Of a DNA stretch of 42,829 nt, positions 25,807-32,681 are shown piece after piece (within the stretch, counting starts at the first letter, position 1; each line of letters opens with the position of its first letter). The position numbers were made by a program, and so were the translations under genes. The stretch is from Leptospira biflexa (GTDB taxonomy: Bacteria; Spirochaetota; Spirochaetia; Treponematales; Rectinemataceae): positions 1 to 42,829 of the forward strand of contig DYLX01000006.1 in assembly GCA_020721875.1 (NCBI GenBank), written 5' to 3'. The notes under the pieces were generated by a model that saw only the letters and a list, made by a program, of their open reading frames with translations, was not told the DNA's origin and made no database searches.

Positions 25807-26196
25807 TGATGGAATTTGCCGAGATATCCTCACGAAGTTACGAAAGGCGGAGACAATGCGGCCGTCGCGGTACTCTTCTACAAAGCGCGCAAGATCGCCG
25901 AGCAGTTCATCCTGATTGGGGTTTTCGGTGCTATCGACCCAAGTTTTGTTGATAAGCAGAGTCATGTTTTCGCGGAATATGCGCAAAAGATGGAAGACGC
26001 GGATGAGACGCTGATCCTCGGTGCACTCTATGTAAAAGCTGAATTCTCCAGGATTTCCAAGCAGATTGGCAATAGCGACGGCGGATTTTGCGCGCTCTTG
26101 TCCCGTTGATCTGATCATCGTGTCGAAGAGCTCGAACACTTTTTTCTCGGATTCAGTCACGAGAGCGTCTACTCTGGCAGTATTGACAAAATCCAT
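25612..26196 (-). CDS. Unknown protein, 194 residues
   Basis: I do not recognise this product. It is mostly helical and soluble, with many aromatic and charged residues (DFVNTARVDALVTESEKK at the start, then FSFYIECTEDQRLIRVFHLL and FRIDPKFGLFFWFIGEIDL). It ends in a hydrophobic stretch, LIGAFVLSCF. The ATG at 26196 is chosen because a good promoter (TTGACC-17-CATGGT) places the -10 six bases before it; a longer frame reaches 26310. Its last 195 bp are antisense to the C39-like gene with second codon positions aligned. That is the register in which shadow frames often stay open, so the true 3' end of one gene may be shorter in evolutionary terms. Confidence 0.6.
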   Translation of the reverse strand: MDFVNTARVDALVTESEKKVFELFDTMIRSTGQERAKSAVAIANLLGNPGEFSFYIECTEDQRLIRVFHLLRIFRENMTLLINKTWVDSTENPNQDELLGDLARFVEEYRDGRIVSAFRNFVRISRQIPSLLFGSLGKANDFLEYAFRIDPKFGLFFWFIGEIDLQLRNIESIPEHRELFDLEVLIGAFVLSCF

Positions 26197-26202
26197 GGTG
26201 AT

Positions 26203-26231
26203 ACCATGACGAAAAGGCGAAAAATGGTCAA
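26203..26231 (-). promoter_or_regulatory. Promoter of the 26196 gene, predicted leaderless
   Basis: On the minus strand, TTGACC (26226-26231) and CATGGT (26203-26208) are separated by 17 bases. The -10 ends six bases before the ATG. The -10 is weak (3 of 6), but the -35 and spacing are good. Confidence 0.4.
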
Positions 26232-26268
26232 GTGGGGGATAAACATGCGCCGTGCGCAACGGGGCCTG

Positions 26269-26297
26269 TTGCGTACAGGGCGTGAATATTTCATACT
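26269..26297 (+). promoter_or_regulatory. Promoter of the DUF4954 gene, predicted leaderless
   Basis: TTGCGT (26269-26274) and CATACT (26292-26297) are separated by 17 bases. The -10 ends six bases before the ATG at 26304, and no Shine-Dalgarno sequence is present. Confidence 0.6.
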
Positions 26298-26303
26298 TTC
26301 CGC

Positions 26304-28709
26304 ATGACAAACGATATAAGAATCCACCGTGATGTGCGCGTGGGTGAAGGATTTATACCCTCGCGTTATCTCAAGCCCGGCGAAAATGAGTATCGAATTC
26401 GCGACGAACAGCTCCGAAGTCTTGGCAAAGAGCCCGCTGCATTCCGACCGCTCGGCGCACATGAACTCGAAGTACTCGTCCGTAACAACAACACCTGCAA
26501 CGATTGGACACAATTCCTCGTAATGGACCCCTTCTGCCCAGAATTAGTGCGCAACAACAGTTTTTTTGGCTTGATCCGTATATCCCGGCTCGAGCACATT
26601 ACCCTGGAGCACCACGACATTTCCGCTGAAGCGGGCATCGTTAATTCGCAGGTCATTGCCTGCGACATCGGTGATAACTGCATAATCTCGAACTGTGCCT
26701 ATCTTTCGCACTACATCATCGACGATCACTGTGTGCTGATCAACAACGCGGAAATTCAGGTTTCCAACCACGCGAAATTCGGCAACGGCATCGTCATGGA
26801 GAACGAAGAGGAAACCGTACGCATTACCCTTGATGTAATGAATGAGAATGGCGGGCGCGCGATTTTCCCCTTCGATGGGATGCTCCCCGGTGACGCGTGG
26901 CTGTGGGCGAAATTCCGCGACCGCACGACGCTCATGGAACGCTTCGCAGAAATGACGAACACTCGATTCGATCGGCGCCTTGGTCGTTATGGTGTGATCG
27001 GAAAAGAGAGCGTGCTCAAGCACAATCGCATCATCAAGGACACCTATATAGGCGAAAGCGCCTACATCAAAGGCTCGAATAAGCTCAAGAATCTCACTAT
27101 CAACTCGAGCTCTCAGGCTAGGACGCAGATCGGCGAAGGAGTCGAGCTTGTCAACGGTATTCTCGGTTTCGGCTGCCGAGTATTCTACGGCTGCAAAGCG
27201 GTGCGCTTCGTGATGTGCGATAACTCAGCGCTCAAGTATGGTGCGCGGCTCATTCACTCGGTGCTCGGCGAAAATAGCACAGTCTCATGCTGCGAGATCC
27301 TTAACAACCTCATTTTCCCCTCTCACGAGCAGCACCACAATACGAGTTTTCTCATCGCAAGTCTCATCAAGGGTCAGTCGAATCTGGCTGCGGGTGCGAC
27401 CATCGGATCGAACCACAATTCGCGCGCGCCGGATGGCGAGATTGAGGCGGGGCGTGGTTTCTGGCCGGGACTCTGCACCTCGGTAAAGCACTCTTCGCGC
27501 TTCGCTTCTTTCTGCCTGCTCTCAAAGGGCTCCTACAAGCACGAACTCGACATCCAGTTCCCGTTCTGCCTCGTCGACAACGACGAGACCGAAGGGCGGC
27601 TTGTGCTGGCGCCAGGTTGGTGGTGGCACTCCAATACCTACGCGCTCATGCGCAACGAGAAAAAGTTCCGCGAGCGCGACAAACGCAGGAACCTCGAGAT
27701 CGGCTATGTGTATTCACCCTTCGCACCCGATACCGCCTCGGAGATTCTTCATGCTGTAGCGCTCCTCGAACGCGCGGTAGGAGCGGGGGCTGTCGCGGAT
27801 CTCGATGAAAATGAAGACACAAGGAGCCTTTTCGGCGATCGCGTTTTCGAGCTCATCAAAGAGGTCAAGGCGACATCTGCTTTCTCAACCTTACATGAAG
27901 AAAACCAGGAAGCACACCGCGTAGGACTCAAGAAGATCGGTGCGTCGATTCTCGCCCATGGAACCGATCCCCTCCCCTTCGAGGTGCGCGTAGAAGGCTT
28001 CGAGAATTCGGCCCGACCTCAGGTCGTGCTCAAGCCCTGCAGAGCGTGGCGGTCTTATCGAGAGATGCTCCTCTGGTTCGCGGTACGGCAGCTCCTTCCC
28101 GAGCTTAAGAATGAGCTTGTAAGCGCGGCGCAGCATGCGGATGAGGATCGCGTTGGTACGTGGGCGGGGAAAGATTCCGATATCGCATCGTGGCGGTCGA
28201 TGGCCTCCTCTGAAGCAACATCGCGCGCAGCGCTCGAGATGCACTGGGAGAATCTCGGCGGTTTTCTCGTAGAAAGCTCAAAGCTAGAGAAACTCATTTC
28301 CCGTGTCGAGGAGGGTCGTATCAAGAGCTGGGACGAACTGCACGATGCCTACCGCGAGCTCGCCTCGGAGTACAGCCGCGACGCTTCATTGTATGCCTGG
28401 AGCGTCCTGAGGTACCTCAAACCTCATCAAGAGGGCGCGCCTTTGTCCGCGCTGCGCGAATCAGATCTCGCGAACTTCCTCGAACAGGCAAAGGCTCTGT
28501 CTGTCGAGATCACCCAGCGCGTTTTCTCCTCACGCGCGAAGGATCTCTCGAATCCTTTCCGGAAGGCTACATTCCGCAACGAGGCTGAGCAGCTCGCGGT
28601 GTGCGGGCGCATTGAGGACAATGGCGCCATTCAATCGGTGCGCCGAGAGATGGAGGAGGTCCGAGCCGAGATCGATCGGGTGCTGTCCGCGTTAAGCCCG
28701 ACTAAGTAA
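26304..28709 (+). CDS. DUF4954 family protein
   Basis: This is an 801-residue protein of a family known mainly from spirochaetes and Bacteroidetes, without an assigned role. Residues about 110-420 read as a left-handed parallel beta-helix of hexapeptide turns (IVNSQVIACDIGDNCIISNC, then IGEGVELVNGILGFGCRVFY), the fold of sugar nucleotidyl- and acyltransferases. PFDGMLPGDAWLWAKFRDR lies between two helix blocks. The C-terminal 300 residues are helical. The beta-helix suggests a nucleotide-sugar or acyl-transfer role, but no catalytic motif is clear. Its end overlaps the convergent hutU by 18 bp. Confidence 0.8.
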   Translation: MTNDIRIHRDVRVGEGFIPSRYLKPGENEYRIRDEQLRSLGKEPAAFRPLGAHELEVLVRNNNTCNDWTQFLVMDPFCPELVRNNSFFGLIRISRLEHITLEHHDISAEAGIVNSQVIACDIGDNCIISNCAYLSHYIIDDHCVLINNAEIQVSNHAKFGNGIVMENEEETVRITLDVMNENGGRAIFPFDGMLPGDAWLWAKFRDRTTLMERFAEMTNTRFDRRLGRYGVIGKESVLKHNRIIKDTYIGESAYIKGSNKLKNLTINSSSQARTQIGEGVELVNGILGFGCRVFYGCKAVRFVMCDNSALKYGARLIHSVLGENSTVSCCEILNNLIFPSHEQHHNTSFLIASLIKGQSNLAAGATIGSNHNSRAPDGEIEAGRGFWPGLCTSVKHSSRFASFCLLSKGSYKHELDIQFPFCLVDNDETEGRLVLAPGWWWHSNTYALMRNEKKFRERDKRRNLEIGYVYSPFAPDTASEILHAVALLERAVGAGAVADLDENEDTRSLFGDRVFELIKEVKATSAFSTLHEENQEAHRVGLKKIGASILAHGTDPLPFEVRVEGFENSARPQVVLKPCRAWRSYREMLLWFAVRQLLPELKNELVSAAQHADEDRVGTWAGKDSDIASWRSMASSEATSRAALEMHWENLGGFLVESSKLEKLISRVEEGRIKSWDELHDAYRELASEYSRDASLYAWSVLRYLKPHQEGAPLSALRESDLANFLEQAKALSVEITQRVFSSRAKDLSNPFRKATFRNEAEQLAVCGRIEDNGAIQSVRREMEEVRAEIDRVLSALSPTK

Positions 28710-30698
28710 GCGATCGAGAAGCGCTTCATCCACCAGCGCAGGCATGGTGATGGCACCAAAGTCGCCGCGTTCTCGGTTGAACTCTTCCGATACTTCCATT
28801 GCATGCGGGTTGCGCGCCCAAGAGCGCCGTGCGACGCCGCCCATTACGTCCCAACTGAGTGCCATGCGGATGACGCAATCCACCTTTTCGGAACCATCCA
28901 GCACGAGCCCGAATCCGCCATTAATCGCCTTGCCGATGCCGACGCCGCCGCCATTGTGCAGCGCCACGAGGCTCATGCCCCGTGCCGCATTCCCTGCGAA
29001 ACACTGAATGGCCATATCAGCCATCACATTGGAGCCGTCTTTGATGTTGCTCGTTTCTCGGAAAGGGCTGTCGGTACCGCCCGTGTCGTGGTGATCCCTG
29101 CCGAGCATCACGGGGCCGATATCGCCGTTCCGCACCATCTCATTGAAGCGGAGCGCAATCTTCATTCGGCCAAAGGCGTCTTGGTATAAAATCCGCGCCT
29201 GAGTACCCACCACGAGATTGTTCTTTTCTGCATCGCGGATCCAGATGTAATTGTCACGATCCTGACCGCGACGCCCTGGATCGATGCAGTCCATTGCAGC
29301 CCGATCGGTTTTGCGTAGATCTTCCTTTTTACCCGAGAGACAGACCCAGCGGAAAGGCCCATAGCCATAGTCAAAGAGCTCGGGCCCAAGGATATCCTCA
29401 ACATAGCTTGGAAGGATAAACCCATCTTTTTCATCTACGCCATTCTTAGAAATTTCCCTCACGCCTGCATCGAACACAGCTTTGAGAAAAGAATTGCCGT
29501 AGTCGAAAAAGTAAGTTCCGCGCCGTACGAGAGCCATAATTGCATCGTAATGGCGCCGCAGCGACGCATTGACCAGCGCGCGGAAGCGGTCTCTGTCTTC
29601 GGCGAGCAAGCGGGTACGCTCCTCAAAATTGATGCCGACCGGACAGTACCCGCCATCGTAGGGCACATGGCAGCTCGTCTGATCCGAAAGAAGATCGACA
29701 CGCGTGTTCTGCGCACCGAGATACTCAAGCAGGTCGACGATATTACCGTAGTATGCCACCGCGATCGCCTCTCCTTTGTCTCGCGCGGCGACCGCAAGGC
29801 GAACTGCGTTGGCGAGGGAGTTCGTTTCGCAGGTAACCCAGCCCTGGGTAAGCCTCGTCTCGATGCGCGAATGATCGACTTCCGCGATGATCGAGGCGGC
29901 GCCAGCGATGACTGCTGCTTTCCCCTGCGCGCCTGACATACCTCCCAGCCCCGACGAAACGAAGATTTTTCCGGCAAGGTTGCTATCGCGTGGTACGCCG
30001 AGCTTGAGACGCCCCGCATTGAGGAGCGTGTTGTAGGTTCCGTGTACAATCCCCTGCGGCCCGATGTACATCCATCCGCCCGCGGTCATCTGCCCATAGT
30101 TCGCTACGCCCATCGCCGCGGCGGCATTGAAATCCTTGAGTGTATCGAACATACCCACCATGAGACCGTTGGTGATGATAACGCGCGGTGCGAATGGGTG
30201 GCTCGCAAAAATACCCAAGGGATGGCCCGACTCGATCACGAGCGTACCGCGCTCGTCGAGCAATTCTAGATAACGGCAGATAAGCCTGTACTGCATCCAG
30301 TTTTGGCAAACCTGGCCTGTTTCGCCATAGGTAACGAGTTCGTAGGGATAGAGGGCGACTTCGAAGTCGAGGTTGTTGTCGATCATTACGCGGAAGGCCT
30401 TGCCCTCAATGCAGCGCCCGGAATAACTCTCGATCGGCGCACCTTGAATCCTGCCCTGGGGGCGGAAGCGATAGCCATAGATGCGCCCATGCTCATGGAG
30501 TTCGCGTAAAAATTCGGGCGCAAGTCGCTCGTGCCAGCGGATGGGTATGTAGCGAAGCGCATTTTTGAGCGCGAGGCGCTCCTGCGCGGCGGTGAGATAT
30601 GCCTCACGGCGCGGTGCTCTCCGGATATTCGGTTCAAATACGGGGTCGGGAGGAAATTCATCGATATCCAAGGTGACAAGATAAGGATTGGCATTCAT
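28692..30698 (-). CDS. hutU: Urocanate hydratase
   Basis: It converts urocanate to imidazolone propionate in histidine breakdown, using tightly bound NAD+ as electrophile. The 668-residue product is the long form (similar in length to animal urocanase), not the 555-residue Pseudomonas type. Recognisable are the NAD-binding SSGLGGMSGAQGKAAVIAGA near residue 250, GGYCPVGINFEER, YGPFRWVCLSGKKEDL, and the highly conserved GRDHHDTGGTDSPFRETSN and LHNGGGVGIGKAINGGFG. The ATG at 30698 has GGAGG eight bases upstream. No hutH, hutI or hutG lies nearby, so the pathway must be completed elsewhere. Confidence 0.95.
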   Translation of the reverse strand: MNANPYLVTLDIDEFPPDPVFEPNIRRAPRREAYLTAAQERLALKNALRYIPIRWHERLAPEFLRELHEHGRIYGYRFRPQGRIQGAPIESYSGRCIEGKAFRVMIDNNLDFEVALYPYELVTYGETGQVCQNWMQYRLICRYLELLDERGTLVIESGHPLGIFASHPFAPRVIITNGLMVGMFDTLKDFNAAAAMGVANYGQMTAGGWMYIGPQGIVHGTYNTLLNAGRLKLGVPRDSNLAGKIFVSSGLGGMSGAQGKAAVIAGAASIIAEVDHSRIETRLTQGWVTCETNSLANAVRLAVAARDKGEAIAVAYYGNIVDLLEYLGAQNTRVDLLSDQTSCHVPYDGGYCPVGINFEERTRLLAEDRDRFRALVNASLRRHYDAIMALVRRGTYFFDYGNSFLKAVFDAGVREISKNGVDEKDGFILPSYVEDILGPELFDYGYGPFRWVCLSGKKEDLRKTDRAAMDCIDPGRRGQDRDNYIWIRDAEKNNLVVGTQARILYQDAFGRMKIALRFNEMVRNGDIGPVMLGRDHHDTGGTDSPFRETSNIKDGSNVMADMAIQCFAGNAARGMSLVALHNGGGVGIGKAINGGFGLVLDGSEKVDCVIRMALSWDVMGGVARRSWARNPHAMEVSEEFNRERGDFGAITMPALVDEALLDRLLSRA

Positions 30699-30794
30699 TC
30701 GGTTTGCCTCCGGAATTCAATCGATGTATTATCAATTCTATCATGTAGTTTGGAGGCAGGGCATATATGGCGAGAAAAAACGGGGCATGCCTTA

Positions 30795-30852
30795 GTGCGC
30801 GCTCCCCTCCGGCGAAACGCGTTGCGATACGACGCGGTTCGACAGCGCGCAC
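30795..30852. repeat. 9-bp inverted repeat in the hutU/trxA gap
   Basis: GTGCGCGCT (30795-30803) and AGCGCGCAC (30844-30852) are exact inverted copies 40 bases apart, with a smaller CGCGT/ACGCG pair inside. This GC-rich block contrasts with the A/T-rich DNA just after it. A plus-strand promoter-like pair lies upstream: TTGCCT 30704-30709 and TATTAT 30727-30732, 17 apart. It could therefore be transcribed as a structured leader or small RNA. Confidence 0.45.
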
Positions 30853-30874
30853 AACAATTCTTTACCCTACCCCC

Positions 30875-30903
30875 TTGTCGAAAAATAATTTTATATATAA
30901 ATT
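30875..30903 (+). promoter_or_regulatory. Probable promoter of the thioredoxin gene
   Basis: TTGTCG (30875-30880) and TAAATT (30898-30903) are separated by 17 bases in a very A/T-rich stretch. Overlapping TATATA sequences offer alternative -10 boxes. Confidence 0.4.
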
Positions 30904-30924
30904 ATTCTATATAAGGAGTGTCGT

Positions 30925-31287
30925 GTGACCGAAAACCTGACAAAAGCGACCTTCCTCGAGAAGGTGTTCAATTACGAAAATGAGAAAGAGTGGAAGTACG
31001 CCGGTGAGCTCCCTGCGATTATCGACTTCTGGGCGCCCTGGTGCGGGCCTTGCCGCATGGTCGGACCGGTTCTCGAGAAGATTTCTGAAGAATACGCGGG
31101 AAAACTCATCGTGTATAAAGTGAACACCGATGAAGAGCAAGAGCTCGCGGGTGCTTTCGGTATTCAGAGCATTCCCTCGATTCTCTTCATCCCCGTCAAT
31201 GGTCAGCCACAAATGGCGGTTGGCGCCCTTCCCAAAGCGACCATTGTCAATGCAATCAAGGATGTACTCGGCGTCGAAGCAGCATAA
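30925..31287 (+). CDS. trxA: Thioredoxin
   Basis: This small cytosolic disulfide reductase reduces target proteins through its active-site dithiol. The 120-residue product has the classic active site WAPWCGPCRMVGP near residue 35 and the cis-proline loop GIQSIPSILFI. The N-terminal extension is slightly long, with a charged segment before the fold. The start is GTG at 30925, with AAGGAG six bases upstream. A good terminator follows, so it is probably monocistronic. Confidence 0.93.
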   Translation: MTENLTKATFLEKVFNYENEKEWKYAGELPAIIDFWAPWCGPCRMVGPVLEKISEEYAGKLIVYKVNTDEEQELAGAFGIQSIPSILFIPVNGQPQMAVGALPKATIVNAIKDVLGVEAA

Positions 31288-31316
31288 TCAATTGTTCAAA
31301 CTCTAGGTGACCCTGC

Positions 31317-31354
31317 GGGCGCTCTTCCCCCTCCTCCGAGCGCTCGCTTTTTTT
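31317..31354 (+). terminator. Intrinsic terminator of trxA
   Basis: GGGCGCTC (31317-31324) pairs with GAGCGCTC (31338-31345) with one G-U pair, followed by GC and seven T's (31348-31354). It lies 30 bp after the trxA stop. Confidence 0.75.
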
Positions 31355-31397
31355 ATTTCCGCTTACGCTCCTTCTTGCCACTTATTTCCTTTTCTCA

Positions 31398-31427
31398 TTG
31401 CCAAGCCCCGCGATTCGGATTTATGAT
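31398..31427 (+). promoter_or_regulatory. Promoter of the LDH2-family dehydrogenase gene
   Basis: TTGCCA (31398-31403) and TATGAT (31422-31427) are separated by 18 bases. The leader is about 55 nt, ending in AAGGAG. Confidence 0.6.
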
Positions 31428-31487
31428 TGAAATCGTTGTCAGGACTTGTTTCCTGAAATTTTCGGCGCACCATGCAAGGAGAAAATG

Positions 31488-32594
31488 ATGGATAACGATG
31501 TGAAATGGTGGAAATTCGACGAAGTGGAAGCCTTTATGAAGGCTGGCTTCGAAGCAGTAGGAGTGGCCCCAGAGGTTGCCGCGGTTTGTGCTGACGTGCT
31601 GATATCGGCGGACAAACGCGGTGTGGACTCGCACGGTGTCGGACGCTACAAACCGATCTACCTCGATCGCATCTGGGCCGGCATTCTCAACCCCAAGACC
31701 ACTTTCGATGTTGTGCGCGAGACGCCGACGACCGCGGTGATCGATGGCCACAACGGCATGGGCCATTATATCGCCAAGCGTGCCATGGAACTCGCCATTG
31801 AGAAGGCTGAGAAATTTGGAATTGGAATGACTGTGTGCCGCAACTCGACCCACTATGGCGCTGCATTCTATTATGCACGCATGGCGGTAGAACACGGCAT
31901 GATCGGCCTCACTACCACGAACGCGCGGCCTGCGATCGCTCCAACCTGGGGTGTCGAACCGATGCTCGGCACAAACCCCCTCACCTGGGGTATGCCTTCG
32001 GACGAGGACTTCCCCTTTATGCTCGACTGTGCCACCGCAACAACTCAGCGCGGCAAAATCGAACTCTACGACAGACTCGGCAAAGATCTCCCCGATGGCT
32101 GGGTGATCGGCCAGGATGGTAAGTACCGCCACGACACGCATCAGGTGCTCATCGACCTCACCCAGGACAAAGCCGCGCTCACACCAGTCGGCGGGCTCGG
32201 TGAAGACCTTTCGGGCTATAAGGGCTACGGCTACGCGATGGTCGTCGAGCTCCTCTCGAGCGCGCTCTCGCAGGCAAATTTCATGAAGGCGCTTGCCGAT
32301 ATCGGCCCCGATGGCAAGAAAAAGTCCATCGAGCTCGGACACAGCTTCCTAGCTATCAACATCAACTCATTCTGCGATCTTGAAGATTTCAAGCACCATG
32401 TAGGTGAAGTGAGCCGACAGCTTCGCGCATCTAAAAAGGCGCCTGGCGCCACGCGCATCTGGACTCCGGGTGAGAAAGAGCACGAAACTTGGCTCTATCG
32501 CAAGGACAAGGGTGTACCCTTTAACCCACCCCTCATCAAGGCCTTCCAGGAAGTAAAAGAGCGCTGCAAGCTCGATATCGCACTGCCCTTCTGA
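31488..32594 (+). CDS. Malate/L-lactate dehydrogenase (LDH2 family)
   Basis: This is an NAD(P)-dependent 2-hydroxyacid oxidoreductase of the family distinct from classical malate dehydrogenase. Members act on malate, lactate, ureidoglycolate or sulfolactate. The 368-residue product has the family hallmarks: DSHGVGRY near residue 45, NGMGHYIAKRAME, CRNSTHYGAAFYYA, TTNARPAIAPTWG, LGTNPLTWGMP and KGYGYAMVVELLSS. Length is typical. AAGGAG lies six bases before the ATG at 31488; the ATG at 31485 is also possible. It is flanked by its own promoter and a strong terminator, so it stands alone. The substrate cannot be fixed from sequence alone. Confidence 0.9.
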   Translation: MDNDVKWWKFDEVEAFMKAGFEAVGVAPEVAAVCADVLISADKRGVDSHGVGRYKPIYLDRIWAGILNPKTTFDVVRETPTTAVIDGHNGMGHYIAKRAMELAIEKAEKFGIGMTVCRNSTHYGAAFYYARMAVEHGMIGLTTTNARPAIAPTWGVEPMLGTNPLTWGMPSDEDFPFMLDCATATTQRGKIELYDRLGKDLPDGWVIGQDGKYRHDTHQVLIDLTQDKAALTPVGGLGEDLSGYKGYGYAMVVELLSSALSQANFMKALADIGPDGKKKSIELGHSFLAININSFCDLEDFKHHVGEVSRQLRASKKAPGATRIWTPGEKEHETWLYRKDKGVPFNPPLIKAFQEVKERCKLDIALPF

Positions 32595-32622
32595 GTGTGG
32601 AGCGCATCCTCGACACAAACGC

Positions 32623-32653
32623 AAGCCCCCGTCCTAGCGCGGGGGCTTTTTTG
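32623..32653 (+). terminator. Intrinsic terminator of the dehydrogenase gene
   Basis: AAGCCCCCG (32623-32631) and CGGGGGCTT (32640-32648) form a perfect 9-bp stem with an 8-base loop, followed by T's. It lies 28 bp after the stop codon and separates the gene from the convergent 900-residue gene. Confidence 0.88.
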
Positions 32654-32681
32654 GGGCTCTCCGATTGATCGAATGAAAGCC

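Noticed and set aside
25816..26109. 97-codon plus-strand frame downstream of the C39-like gene
   Set aside because: It is antisense to the better supported gene at 25612-26196 and has no ribosome site at its ATG.
30830..30850. GGTTCGA next to a GC stem resembling a tRNA T arm
   Set aside because: No T-stem of five pairs, no anticodon arm and no acceptor closure can be built.
30767..30928. 53-codon frame ending in GTGTGA at the trxA start, with GGAGG ten bases before its ATG
   Set aside because: The spacing is long and the Arg-rich product looks like translated GC-rich repeat DNA. trxA has its own AAGGAG and promoter. It was kept only as a remote possibility of a leader peptide.
31395..32342. 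315-codon minus-strand frame opposite the LDH2-family dehydrogenase
   Set aside because: The dehydrogenase frame has full family motifs, a promoter and a terminator. The antisense frame has none.
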